Part shown: positions 42,454 through 49,989 of the stretch, one piece after another
Layout of the letters: each line of letters starts with the position of its first letter
Position numbering within the stretch: the stretch's first letter is position 1
Assembly (NCBI GenBank): GCA_003151375.1
Contig: PLXI01000234.1
Span: forward strand, 1-62,603
Reading direction: 5' to 3'
DNA length: 62,603 nt
Source: Hyphomicrobiales bacterium
GTDB lineage: Bacteria; Pseudomonadota; Alphaproteobacteria; Rhizobiales; Aestuariivirgaceae
The notes under the pieces: generated by a model
Told to the model about the DNA's origin: nothing
Database searches by the model: none
The model's input: the letters and a program-made list of their open reading frames with translations, nothing else
Translations under genes and position numbers: made by a program

Positions 42454-43412
42454 TTTGGCATATCTTCTTCTGCAATCACGAAAGGCTCATCCAAGTTCAC
42501 CCAAGCATCGGTGCCGAACTTGGCCATGCAATCAGAATAATTTGCCAGTGCTATCTTGCAAGCCACCCTGCCGCTTTCATGCGCAGGTGAGCCGTTTGAG
42601 ATTTGATAGGATTTGGCAACGGGCATTCCATCCGCCTTGAAAAAACAAAAAACCCATTGCGCCTTTTCGGCAAATGCCGCTTTCAGCCATGCGTCATCTG
42701 GCCGTAGAGTGTCAGCAAAGATCTTGCCAGCCGCGACCAATTCCGCCGCAGCCTCATGTCCATTCAGATAATGGGCAGTTTGGATGTCATATCTGTAGGC
42801 AAACAGGTCTTGCAGGACAGTTTGATCAAGGGTTTTGATGCGGTCTTTGCCGCGAAAGCTCTTGAGATCAACAATGACCCGCCTTTTCAGATAGTCAAAC
42901 CGAGCCTTGCAGGGCACACCGTCTTGATGCCAGAACACCGAAACTTCTGGCCAGCCGCCGACAAAGGCTTGTGTCAAATTAGGGTTTTTCAAGATCATCT
43001 GGCTAGCGATCGAGATTGCATTGTGGGTGGTTTCTGATAGGAGATTGACCTTGTATTCGCTGGCCACCATGGCTTCATTATCGGCCTTGAGTTTGTGTGG
43101 ATTGCCGCCCTGTTCCTTAATCCAAGTCTTTAAACCCTCGGCGGAAACACTATCTCCAAGCTCACCTTCGACCTTCACATAATCTTTGATAAACGCCTGT
43201 TCACCGTATAAAATGCGGTGATGCAGGGCGCGGCCATAGGCTTGCGCAGGTGATGAGGTTTTGATCTCACGCATGGGGTTCATGTGACTGTCCCACCAAT
43301 AATCTGAGGGTGAGGCGTAAAGCTCTTTCATATTGCTGGAACCCAAATAGGGCGTTGCGTGATAGGTAGTTTCGTCCAAGCCAAAATAAATTCCATCTCC
43401 AACAAATTCCAT
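42444..43412 (-). CDS. RecE-like PD-(D/E)XK exonuclease
   Basis: A 322-residue protein from ATG 43412, preceded by CAGGAGAAAAAATC; longer readings to 43556 cross the promoter region. Catalytic layout: H64 in G-R-A-L-H-H, E156 in P-E-V, D173 in R-F-D, and D182-L-K184 on the following strand, a PDDEXK nuclease of the RecE/YqaJ class (DUF3799-like). It degrades one strand from double-strand ends to feed the RecT-like protein. It is the first gene of the leftward unit, with element copy E 69 bases upstream. Confidence 0.82.
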   Translation of the reverse strand: MEFVGDGIYFGLDETTYHATPYLGSSNMKELYASPSDYWWDSHMNPMREIKTSSPAQAYGRALHHRILYGEQAFIKDYVKVEGELGDSVSAEGLKTWIKEQGGNPHKLKADNEAMVASEYKVNLLSETTHNAISIASQMILKNPNLTQAFVGGWPEVSVFWHQDGVPCKARFDYLKRRVIVDLKSFRGKDRIKTLDQTVLQDLFAYRYDIQTAHYLNGHEAAAELVAAGKIFADTLRPDDAWLKAAFAEKAQWVFCFFKADGMPVAKSYQISNGSPAHESGRVACKIALANYSDCMAKFGTDAWVNLDEPFVIAEEDMPKWL

Positions 43413-43457
43413 GATTTTTTCTCCTGTGGGGTTATGCGGCATTGTGTCCCACCTAGC

Positions 43458-43495
43458 ACAACGAACAGATTTAATCGTTGTGGTAATTTGTCGCA
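43458..43495. promoter_or_regulatory. divergent early control region: inverted repeat plus element copy E
   Basis: CACAACGA (43457-43464) and TCGTTGTG (43475-43482) form an 8-base inverted repeat with a 10-base spacer. ATTTAATCGTTG (43469-43480) inside it differs at one base from ATTAAATCGTTG at 55741-55752 in front of the XRE gene. TGGTAATTTGTCGCA (43481-43495) is copy E of the shared leftward element. The site lies between the divergent exonuclease and 43541 genes and is the best candidate for repressor binding. Confidence 0.55.
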
Positions 43496-43540
43496 GAGTG
43501 TATTGATTTCCATGTTCAACCCAAATCACAGGAGAATTCC

Positions 43541-44155
43541 GTGGTGAAATCCGCACGTCTAAAAAAGCAAACTATTCACAAAGACCAGACACAACCCGGC
43601 CCAGATCACAACGATCCATAGGGCCAAAATGCTGACGAATTTCTCTATCACGTTGGCATGATTACGGCGGCCAAGGCCAAGGTCGAAGCCGTCAAGAAAG
43701 GCCTCAAGGCGGCCAGACGCGCAGCGCTGGACTCAGGCTACAATCTGGGCGACCTCGACGAGGCAATGGCCATGCGCGAGCAAGAGCCAGAGACGGTACA
43801 GGCAACCATCATGCGCAAAGCCCAATATGCGTTTTGGATGGGCATCGCCCCTGAAATCAAGCAGGGCGATTTGTTTGCCTCTGCCGATGTGGGCGAAGAT
43901 ACAAAATGGTATGACGAGGGCCGCGAGGACGCGCTTCTTGGCCTGCCATGCAAAGGCGAGCGTTACGACCTAACGGTGGATGCTGGGCAGGAACGGCAAC
44001 GCGGCTGGGAGGCTGGCCACGCCCGGCGCACCGAATTGCAAGAAGCCCAGCTTGAGCAGTTCAAGGCCAACGCCAAAGCCGAAAAAGACAAGACCGACAA
44101 GCGGGCCGCCAAGGCCGCTGAAAAGGTCAAGGAAGCCGAGGCGACCGTCAATTGA
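43541..44155 (+). CDS. RMF-like phage protein interrupted by in-frame amber codon
   Basis: The frame opens at GTG 43541 with AGGAG six bases upstream (43530-43534), runs 26 codons ending P-D-H-N-D-P, meets TAG at 43619-43621, then continues in the same frame through G-Q-N-A-D-E-F-L-Y-H-V-G to ATG 43658 and on to 44155. Related phage proteins have a G-P-D-H-N start joined directly to such a helical part, so the amber codon splits one gene. The 165 residues after 43658 are helical, with an E-G-R-E-D-A-L-L-G-L-P/W-E-A-G-H segment like ribosome modulation factor and a Lys/Ala/Glu-rich tail. Readthrough, restart at 43658 or a mutation are all possible. Confidence 0.6.
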
Positions 44156-44781
44156 CCTACAGCGTTTTAGCACTAGACCAGTCGATGACCTCGACTGGTT
44201 TTGCTCATTACAAACATGGGGACTCCACGCCATCGTGGGGTCTTAAAACCTATCCGCCATGGGAAAACGATGAAGGCAAATACCTCTGGAATTTTTTCGA
44301 GTGGCTTGGTCATATGTGTGTTGACTTAAAAGTCACACATTTATTTGTCGAGGACACTAGATTCACATTCAAGAATGAGCCAGGTGATGGGCCCCGCAAA
44401 CACGAGGAAACCCTCACCCAATTGGTTGCCTCTATCGGCCTTATACAGCAGGCGGCAATCGTTGCCTATAAGCTTGGAGAGCGTGGACAGCACATCGAGT
44501 TTCAGGCGGTTAGCCCGATAGATTGGCGGCGATTGTTTCTCGGCGCCATGCCTAAGCCGGGCGGCATCCTACCGCAGGACTGGCGTAAAATTCTCAAAGA
44601 GGCCGCTGTGTCACAATGCCACAAGCGCGGCTGGATAATTGAGAGTAATGACATTGCAGATGCTCTTGGAATTCTAACTTTCGGGATTTGCACGATAGAC
44701 GAGAGTTTCAGGCATTTCCAAACACCTCTTTTCAATCGGGCCGAGGTGGCAATCGACAATCGAGTTAGGGAGTTAAAGTAA
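44152..44781 (+). CDS. RuvC-like Holliday junction resolvase
   Basis: A 209-residue protein starting at TTG 44152, overlapping the previous stop. RNase H fold with acidic triad positions: D9 in V-L-A-L-D-Q-S, E67 in L-F-V-E-D-T, and D167/D170 in S-N-D-I-A-D-A-L-G-I. It would resolve branched DNA made during replication and recombination before packaging. Its placement in the early rightward unit matches the presence of the RecE/RecT set on the opposite strand. Confidence 0.78.
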   Translation: MTYSVLALDQSMTSTGFAHYKHGDSTPSWGLKTYPPWENDEGKYLWNFFEWLGHMCVDLKVTHLFVEDTRFTFKNEPGDGPRKHEETLTQLVASIGLIQQAAIVAYKLGERGQHIEFQAVSPIDWRRLFLGAMPKPGGILPQDWRKILKEAAVSQCHKRGWIIESNDIADALGILTFGICTIDESFRHFQTPLFNRAEVAIDNRVRELK

Positions 44782-44972
44782 TGCTTAAAGTTCAACAGTT
44801 GCCCCATCGAAGCCCAAAATTTGCGCGCGTTGTGCATTCCGTTCGACTTGATATTCCAGTTTCTCAAAAGGTTACAAGGCTGGCAAGGCTGGCAAACAAA
44901 TCGGACTCTTTTTACCTGTCCGAAATCATTGAAAGGGCTATGCGTGAGCAAGATAAAGACTATCGCCAATAG
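44781..44972 (+). CDS. small ribbon-helix-helix-like protein
   Basis: A 63-residue protein with the layout of Arc/CopG regulators: a strand V-R-L-D-I-P-V followed by two helices (S-Q-K-V-T-R-L-A-R-L-A, then F-Y-L-S-E-I-I-E-R-A-M). TAATG overlap with the resolvase gene. It may regulate early transcription; no operator can be assigned. Confidence 0.65.
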   Translation: MLKVQQLPHRSPKFARVVHSVRLDIPVSQKVTRLARLANKSDSFYLSEIIERAMREQDKDYRQ

Positions 44973-45156
44973 CGGCTCAATCGACATTTTGGTGTGCCCT
45001 GAGTGCGATCTTGTTCATTTGGTGATTTTTGATGAAGCTGGCAACGCCCAGTTCTCAGCGCCCCTTTCAGATCACGAATGGGACATAATCTTTATTGAGG
45101 TCACGTCTCTTCGGGCGAAGCGAAACAACGCCAATCGGTTGAAGAAAAATGACTGA
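44944..45156 (+). CDS. small zinc-knuckle protein
   Basis: A 70-residue protein if started at GTG 44944; an upstream reading from 44821 lies inside the previous gene and is probably spurious. It has a single C-P-E-C knuckle and an acidic middle (D-E-A-G-N), then a basic end. Overlaps both neighbours, as is usual in this unit. Unknown function. Confidence 0.6.
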   Translation: MSKIKTIANSGSIDILVCPECDLVHLVIFDEAGNAQFSAPLSDHEWDIIFIEVTSLRAKRNNANRLKKND

Positions 45157-45721
45157 GTTTGCCGACCTGCCGCGCAACCACTTTGGGGTAATTGCCGCAG
45201 ATTGCCCGATGAGGTTTAAAGCTGGCAAGAGCAATCGCTCCATCGAGAACCACTATCCCACCATGGCGCTGGCCGACATAAAGGCCATGCCTGTCTATGA
45301 ATTGGCGGCCGACAATTGCGCCCTCATGCTCTGGACCTCGCCGCCGTTCCTGAAACAAAGCCTCGCTATCATGGAAGCGTGGAAATTCCGCTTCGTGTCG
45401 ATTGGCTTCACATGGCTAAAACTCAAGCGCGGACAGGCCGATCAAATGTTCATGGATAGAGACGTGTTTGTTTCGCTGGGCCACACCACCCGCAAGTCGT
45501 CGGAGGTTTGCCTTCTAGGCAAGCGCGGACGGCCGCCACGCCTCAATAAGAACGTGCAGGAGGTGATTCTGGCCGCCCGGCGCGAACACAGCCGCAAGCC
45601 AGACCAGTTCTATGACCGATGCGTGAAACTCTATCCCGGCCCATATCTGGAAATGTTCTCACGAACCGACCGACCAAACTGGACGACCCATGGCAATCAA
45701 GTGGGGAAGTTCAACACATGA
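45149..45721 (+). CDS. MT-A70-like adenine methyltransferase with altered motif
   Basis: A 190-residue protein of the MT-A70 type: H-Y-P-T-M-x-L-A-D-I-K-A-M-P-V, L-M-L-W-T-S-P-P, the K-x-R-G-R-P-P-R-L block, R-R-E-H-S-R-K-P-D, and the P-G-P-Y-L-E-M-F-S-R end. The catalytic D-P-P-W motif is D18-C19-P20-M21 here. Loss of the aromatic residue that stacks on adenine suggests reduced activity, a different target or a purely binding role. Followed by a second methyltransferase with ATGA overlap. Confidence 0.8.
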   Translation: MTEFADLPRNHFGVIAADCPMRFKAGKSNRSIENHYPTMALADIKAMPVYELAADNCALMLWTSPPFLKQSLAIMEAWKFRFVSIGFTWLKLKRGQADQMFMDRDVFVSLGHTTRKSSEVCLLGKRGRPPRLNKNVQEVILAARREHSRKPDQFYDRCVKLYPGPYLEMFSRTDRPNWTTHGNQVGKFNT

Positions 45722-46827
45722 GCGTGCAAATTCTTAATGGCGATTGCCGCGCCGTTCTCAAGGGCTTGCCTGATCAGTCGGTGCATTGTTGCGTGACTAG
45801 TCCGCCTTATTTCGGCCTTCGTGATTATGGCCACGTCGGCCAAATCGGCCTTGAGGCAACGCCGGACGCTTATGTGTCTGAATTGGTCGCGGTATTCGCT
45901 GAGGTCAAGCGAGTGCTTCGTGACGACGGAACGTTATGGTTAAATCTTGGTGACAGCTATGCCGGCAGCGGCAAAGGCCAGACCGCCACAGGCGCAAACG
46001 ATCCAAAGAATAATAAAACGCGCGGCATGGTGGTTGATACCCACAAGCCGTCTAACTGGAACCTCAAAGCCAAAGACCTGATCGGTATTCCATGGCGTGT
46101 TGCATTCGCGCTGCAGGCCGATGGCTGGTATCTGCGGCAGGACATAATCTGGTCAAAGCCAAACCCAATGCCTGAAAGCGTGCAAGACCGCTGCACCAAA
46201 GCGCACGAATATATCTTCATGTTGTCGAAGTCGCCGCGTTATTTCTACGACATTGAAGCGATCAAAGAGCCGATGAGCATGTCATCGATGGAACGCTTAT
46301 CCCAAGACGTTGAAGGCCAGACCGGCAGTGATCGTGTTCCTTTCAAAACCAACGGAAACATGAAAGCCGTTGGAAAGATCGGCAAGCATGGATCAACTCT
46401 GCAAGGTGGTGGCCACGGCAGGCATTATCTCGGCGATGCAATTCCTGAGAAAGAGCGCCGCGAGGACAAACAGCGCGGCCATGGGCGCCGACACGCGGGC
46501 TTCAATGACAGATGGGACGCTATGTCGAAAGAAGAACAGGGCAGCGGAAAACGCAACAAGCGCAGCGTTTGGACGGTGGCAACTAAGCCTTTCAAGGAAG
46601 CACATTTCGCCACGTTTCCCCCTGATTTGATTGAACCCTGCATTCTCGCTGGATGCCCAGCTGGTGGTGTTGTTCTTGACCCATTTGGTGGTGCTGGCAC
46701 CACTGGTCTGGTTGCCGATAGAAACGGGCGAAACGCAATCCTGATCGAACTCAATCCACAATATGCAGAAATGTCAGATGATAGGATCAGGGCTGATGCA
46801 GGCATGTTTGCGGAGACATCACCATGA
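45718..46827 (+). CDS. N4-cytosine/N6-adenine DNA methyltransferase
   Basis: A 369-residue protein from ATG 45718 (overlapping the previous stop). Motif IV is T-S-P-P-Y (residues 27-31), followed by F-G-L-R-D-Y-G. The SAM-binding motif I is near the C-terminus: V-L-D-P-F-G-G-A-G-T-T-G. This order (catalytic motif first) places it in the beta class. A central His/Arg/Lys-rich loop (about 215-290) is the likely target-recognition region. No partner restriction endonuclease is seen, so it probably protects phage DNA. Confidence 0.85.
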   Translation: MSVQILNGDCRAVLKGLPDQSVHCCVTSPPYFGLRDYGHVGQIGLEATPDAYVSELVAVFAEVKRVLRDDGTLWLNLGDSYAGSGKGQTATGANDPKNNKTRGMVVDTHKPSNWNLKAKDLIGIPWRVAFALQADGWYLRQDIIWSKPNPMPESVQDRCTKAHEYIFMLSKSPRYFYDIEAIKEPMSMSSMERLSQDVEGQTGSDRVPFKTNGNMKAVGKIGKHGSTLQGGGHGRHYLGDAIPEKERREDKQRGHGRRHAGFNDRWDAMSKEEQGSGKRNKRSVWTVATKPFKEAHFATFPPDLIEPCILAGCPAGGVVLDPFGGAGTTGLVADRNGRNAILIELNPQYAEMSDDRIRADAGMFAETSP

Positions 46828-47045
46828 CCCACCCAGCCGGACGAGGCGAACTCGAAGAACAATTTATCTCCGAACTTCTATCGGCCGCTAAGGTAGAGGA
46901 ATATGTCATGCGTCAATGGCCGCACACATCGCCCCAGCAGATCGCTGTAAATCTTGAGGGCCGCCTCCACTTCCGCATAACCGCCAGATGGGTTTGGGGC
47001 ATTCACCAGAGGGCGATAAGTAAAAAGCCCCCAGCGCGAGGCTGA
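46824..47045 (+). CDS. small protein with possible helix-turn-helix
   Basis: A 73-residue protein overlapping the methyltransferase stop (ATGA). The segment S-P-Q-Q-I-A-V-N-L-E-G-R-L-H-F-R-I-T-A-R-W-V resembles a helix-turn-helix (turn around residues 47-52). It ends inside a hairpin (47024-47051). Possible regulator of the following replication gene, whose promoter lies immediately downstream. Confidence 0.55.
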   Translation: MTHPAGRGELEEQFISELLSAAKVEEYVMRQWPHTSPQQIAVNLEGRLHFRITARWVWGIHQRAISKKPPARG

Positions 47046-47051
47046 GGGCTT
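47024..47051. terminator. hairpin around the end of the 46824-47045 gene
   Basis: AGCCC/GGGCT and CAGC/GCTG pair around a short loop. On the minus strand the stem is followed by TTTTTA, on the plus strand by TATGAG, so it is a better leftward than rightward terminator. It may also attenuate the rightward transcript before the next promoter. Confidence 0.45.
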
Positions 47052-47058
47052 ATGAGGC

Positions 47059-47087
47059 TTGACGCAGGGGAGCGTCTAAGATAGATT
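47059..47087 (+). promoter_or_regulatory. sigma70-type promoter with dyad in the spacer
   Basis: TTGACG (47059-47064), 17 bases, TAGATT (47082-47087). GACGC (47061-47065) and GCGTC (47072-47076) form an inverted repeat overlapping the -35 box, a typical operator position. It would drive the replisome-organiser-like gene at 47207 through a leader of about 110 bases. Confidence 0.5.
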
Positions 47088-47206
47088 GCCCGTTGCAACA
47101 CAAGGCCAGACGGTTATCTCATACCGAGGGCCAAAACTCAAGGCCTAAAAATGACATTGCCGTGTTTTCCATTTTTTACTTATCTTGATACCACGGAGGC
47201 TTTTTA

Positions 47207-48010
47207 GTGAAGCCATCCGAGCTTTACGCCAAACTTATTTCGGCAGGCGCTTCGCATGAAGTCGCCATGGTCGCCATAGATGCTTTAGCTACCCAAACAA
47301 CTTCGGCCCAAATGGTGAAGGTTGATCCTCAATGGAAGATCAACAAACGGGAACGCGATAGGCAGAGAATGGTCGAAAAACGCGAAGAACGGCGCAAAGC
47401 GACTATCGCCAATATCGCACAAATCGCTATAGCTGCCACTAGCGACACCATAACGACATCGCCAATAGTCGCTATGTTTGGGGGGACTATAGGGGGCTCT
47501 AGAAAGGTAAGTTCAAACTCAAATTGTGAAGATTTATTTGAGTCTAGTGTTGCGCGCGCGAGGCCATGCCAGTCGCCAATAGTCGCCAATAGGTTTGACG
47601 AATTTTTGATGATTTACCCTAAGCGCGCGGGCGGTAGTCCTCGCAAACCAGCCTTAATCGCTTACCAAAAAGCTATCGACAGGGGCCACACAGAAGCTGA
47701 AATAATAGCTGGAGCTGCATCCTATGCCGCGAGTTGTGATGCTTTGGGGAAAACAAAAACAGAGCATGTCGCCCATGCTGCAACATTTCTAAACCAAGAC
47801 CGATTTAAGGACGACCATCATGTCGAACAACCAGACCCTCAAACCATAAGGCAACCAAATGCTAGACCATCCAAAAACACTCTCCACGACAGCTTTGCAA
47901 TCGTCAACGCCGCAATCGACGATCAAATCAGGCGAGAGGCTGAAGATAGCAGCCAAGAACACGGAGATGATGCTGAGGGCCTTCCCCGACTACGGCAAAT
48001 CTCCCCCTGA
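47207..48010 (+). CDS. replisome-organiser/helicase-loader-like protein
   Basis: A 267-residue protein starting at GTG 47207 with GGAGG at 47193-47197. The N-terminal part (to about 110) is charged and variable. Residues about 130-205 carry F-D-E-F-L-M-I-Y-P-K-R-A-G, K-P-A-L-I-A-Y, A-E-I-I-A-G-A-A-S-Y-A and H-A-A-T-F-L-N-Q-D-R-F-K-D, the C-terminal domain of many phage replication initiation proteins. It probably recruits host helicase to the phage origin, since no phage polymerase or helicase was found. Confidence 0.7.
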   Translation: MKPSELYAKLISAGASHEVAMVAIDALATQTTSAQMVKVDPQWKINKRERDRQRMVEKREERRKATIANIAQIAIAATSDTITTSPIVAMFGGTIGGSRKVSSNSNCEDLFESSVARARPCQSPIVANRFDEFLMIYPKRAGGSPRKPALIAYQKAIDRGHTEAEIIAGAASYAASCDALGKTKTEHVAHAATFLNQDRFKDDHHVEQPDPQTIRQPNARPSKNTLHDSFAIVNAAIDDQIRREAEDSSQEHGDDAEGLPRLRQISP

Positions 48011-48443
48011 ATATGTGGCCAGCATTACGGCACTTTTGGCGGAATATCCTGCCAACATTCAAGAACGGTTGGCCAATACCAGGTTCGGAGTGCCTTCAAA
48101 AACCGAATTTTTACCCACGCCAAAGATCATCACAGAACTTGCGGAAAAGTGGATGCAACACGAACGAGAGATGAGTTCTTTGGATGCGAAGTTCACGGGC
48201 CGCATTGCGAGAGATATTACACCGCGCGCGCCATTTCGCCCTTTTCCACAGCTTTGGGCCGAATTTGGTAGCGATTTCATGGATTCAAGGGTGCGCGACG
48301 GCATTCAGTTTGAAGTCCTTGAAAGCGCGTGTCAGTCGCTTGTGGTAAATGGCCGATCAGTCGCTGAAACTATATTGCTGGCGCCACGCAATATGGCCGA
48401 TGCTGGCAACCCTCAAAACAAGGAAAACACCGATGGAATATAA
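47859..48443 (+). CDS. replication-associated protein, unknown mechanism
   Basis: Up to 194 residues from ATG 47859 (AAGG upstream), overlapping the previous gene by 152 bases; ATG 47967 would give 158 residues and a short overlap. The conserved part starts at A-F-P-D-Y-G-K-S-P-P-E-Y and includes Y-P-A-N-I-Q-E-R-L-A and S-K-T-E-F-L-P-T, a pattern I associate with proteins following phage replisome organisers. Predicted mostly helical. Possibly a helicase-loading partner. Confidence 0.6.
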   Translation: MLDHPKTLSTTALQSSTPQSTIKSGERLKIAAKNTEMMLRAFPDYGKSPPEYVASITALLAEYPANIQERLANTRFGVPSKTEFLPTPKIITELAEKWMQHEREMSSLDAKFTGRIARDITPRAPFRPFPQLWAEFGSDFMDSRVRDGIQFEVLESACQSLVVNGRSVAETILLAPRNMADAGNPQNKENTDGI

Positions 48444-48660
48444 AACAGAAGTGGTTAATCATCCAGCGCATTACGGTGGCGCCGACAACCCCTATGAGGC
48501 GATCAAGGTGATTGAGGCATGGGGTTTAGGCTTCTGCCTAGGCAACACCGTGAAATACATTTCACGTGCCGGCAAGAAAGACCCCACGCTCCAAGATTTG
48601 AAAAAAGCGCAGTGGTATCTTGATCGAGAAATTCAAAACATGGAAAAGAAGAAAACTTAA
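48433..48660 (+). CDS. DUF3310-like nucleotide kinase-like small protein
   Basis: A 75-residue protein from ATG 48433. V-N-H-P-A-H-Y-G-G near the start and the L-G-N-T-V-K-Y-I-S-R-A-G-K-K-D block followed by D-L-K-K-A-x-W-Y-L-D-R-E-I are diagnostic of DUF3310 (SaV-like) proteins found in many phages. It is the last gene of the rightward early unit; its stop overlaps the convergent leftward gene by four bases. Biochemical role unknown. Confidence 0.8.
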   Translation: MEYKTEVVNHPAHYGGADNPYEAIKVIEAWGLGFCLGNTVKYISRAGKKDPTLQDLKKAQWYLDREIQNMEKKKT

Positions 48661-49040
48661 TTCCACCTCCCACAGTGGCCCCTAGCGTTGCGCGTGCGGC
48701 CCTTCTTACAGTCTGAGGGCCTTCTATGCCGCCCAGAGGCGACAATCCTGTGCGCAGGCCTCGGCTGGGCCTTGGCGACCTCTTGAACCGGTGCCGGAGC
48801 AATTGTCTCTCGTGCAGGCGGCTTTTCGCACATTGGAGTCGTTTCGCGCAGGGTTTCGGTTTCGGCCATCAAAGCATTATAGGCCGCGACATAGGCCAGC
48901 AAGTGCATGTTGCATTCTTGCAGCGGCGATGGCGGCTCTTGCTTGATGGTCGTGCAATTGGGCCCGCAGGCAATGCCATCAGCCAGCGCCGGGCTTGTTA
49001 GGGCGAGCAGCAGCAAAAGGCTTTTGAGTGGGCTAATCAT
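48657..49040 (-). CDS. small exported Cys-rich protein
   Basis: A 127-residue protein from ATG 49040, overlapping the upstream stop. Signal peptide in residues 1-21 (Leu-rich core, A-L-A before D). The mature part has about six Cys (G-P-N-C, E-C-N, M-C-E, D-C-K, H-C-G), likely disulfide-bonded, and a basic C-terminus with R-N-A-R-G-H-C. Last gene of the leftward accessory unit. A host-envelope role is likely but unspecified. Confidence 0.65.
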   Translation of the reverse strand: MISPLKSLLLLLALTSPALADGIACGPNCTTIKQEPPSPLQECNMHLLAYVAAYNALMAETETLRETTPMCEKPPARETIAPAPVQEVAKAQPRPAHRIVASGRHRRPSDCKKGRTRNARGHCGRWN

Positions 49041-49443
49041 TTGGCAGAACCTCACGAACGTGAATAGGGGTTATCCCACTGCCAGCACAATTGGCTTCGG
49101 CAATTTGTTTATCATTCCAAATACCTCCGATTGGCGATCCAGCGCCGAAAGTATCGAACACTTTTATCCACCACTCCCTGCCCATCTTGGCCTTTGGAAC
49201 GCGGGTTAGTTCACGCAGGGCGTTGTATGTATCTTCATAAAGGAAAGTGTCAATGTCCCCTTTAATGCAAATACAGTTTGGAAAGCTCAGTCTAAGGCTA
49301 TCCCACTCCGGCATCGTGTAAACCATTTCTGGCTCTGGCTCGAAGGCGGCGAGGGCTTTTACAAGTTTGGGCGGCTTTGGCCCAACCCAATTATCAAGGG
49401 TGTGTTGCACCGCATCGCGCAGCACCTTCGTCTTGTCATCCAT
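49033..49443 (-). CDS. unknown accessory protein
   Basis: A 136-residue protein from ATG 49443 (AGGAGATAAGCCC upstream); a longer reading to 49605 lies in the preceding gene. It contains several Trp and Cys, including N-C-I-C-I-K and a late A-N-C-A-G-S-G. The N-terminal 40 residues are helical. No family recognised. Confidence 0.6.
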   Translation of the reverse strand: MDDKTKVLRDAVQHTLDNWVGPKPPKLVKALAAFEPEPEMVYTMPEWDSLRLSFPNCICIKGDIDTFLYEDTYNALRELTRVPKAKMGREWWIKVFDTFGAGSPIGGIWNDKQIAEANCAGSGITPIHVREVLPND

Positions 49444-49894
49444 TGGGCTTATCTCCTGCTGTGGGCGTGGGGCGGGTGAGGGCGCGGATTGAATTTTCAA
49501 CATAGTTACATGCCGCTGCCCCAAACCGATATTGAGTGATCGCTCTTTCTTCTGTCGCAGTTGCAAGGTTGCTTCTGTAAGTATTGCCCTGTCGCCGCAC
49601 CTCAACTAATGCCGCATCACGTCCAGCATTCCACACCGCATCATTGCCAGCGCGGGCGGCGGCGAGTTCGGATTGGAGTTGGCGATTTGCTTTGACCAGT
49701 TCCAAGATTGCGGATGGATTGGCGGCGGCGATGAACAAACAGTTGGCTTTTGCTTCTGGCGCATTGTCTTCCCAATCGCAGATAGCTTGTCTCTTGCCAT
49801 GTGAAGCTAAAACGAACCGTGATGCCTCACGCGCTTCCCACGGCCCAGCAGTTGCCGCCTTTGCCAGTGCTTCCAGCTTCTCAATGTCAGTCAT
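49436..49894 (-). CDS. Ead/Ea22-like protein
   Basis: A 152-residue protein from ATG 49894 with TTGGAG upstream. The start L-E-A-L-A-K-A-A-T-A-G-P-W-E and the F-I-A-A-A-N-P-S-A-I-L-E-L block are typical of Ead/Ea22-like proteins, a common early phage accessory family of unknown function. The middle forms a coiled coil. Overlaps neighbours on both sides. Confidence 0.7.
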   Translation of the reverse strand: MTDIEKLEALAKAATAGPWEAREASRFVLASHGKRQAICDWEDNAPEAKANCLFIAAANPSAILELVKANRQLQSELAAARAGNDAVWNAGRDAALVEVRRQGNTYRSNLATATEERAITQYRFGAAACNYVENSIRALTRPTPTAGDKPNG

Positions 49895-49980
49895 TTGCTC
49901 CAATCCTTGAACCATAGCCAGCTACTAACCCAACCAATTCCAAATATTATTACAAAGGTCTGAACGTGATCCCATTGCAT
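49891..49980 (-). CDS. 29-residue single-span membrane peptide
   Basis: ATG 49980, stop TGA overlapping the Ea22-like ATG (ATGA). Residues 8-25 are hydrophobic (F-V-I-I-F-G-I-G-W-V-S-S-W-L type). The overlap with the next start is the same as between other genes of this unit, which supports it as real. Confidence 0.45.
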   Translation of the reverse strand: MQWDHVQTFVIIFGIGWVSSWLWFKDWSK

Positions 49981-49989
49981 CTTCATCTC

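Noticed and set aside
43541..44155. Genome-wide reassignment of TAG as a sense codon
   Set aside because: Several genes end cleanly in TAG at normal junctions (for example 7745, 20898, 33079, 59388 and 59846), so the amber codon at 43619 is an isolated case.
45957..46862. Leftward frames opposite the DNA methyltransferase
   Set aside because: They are antisense to a gene with complete catalytic and SAM-binding motifs and show no independent signals.
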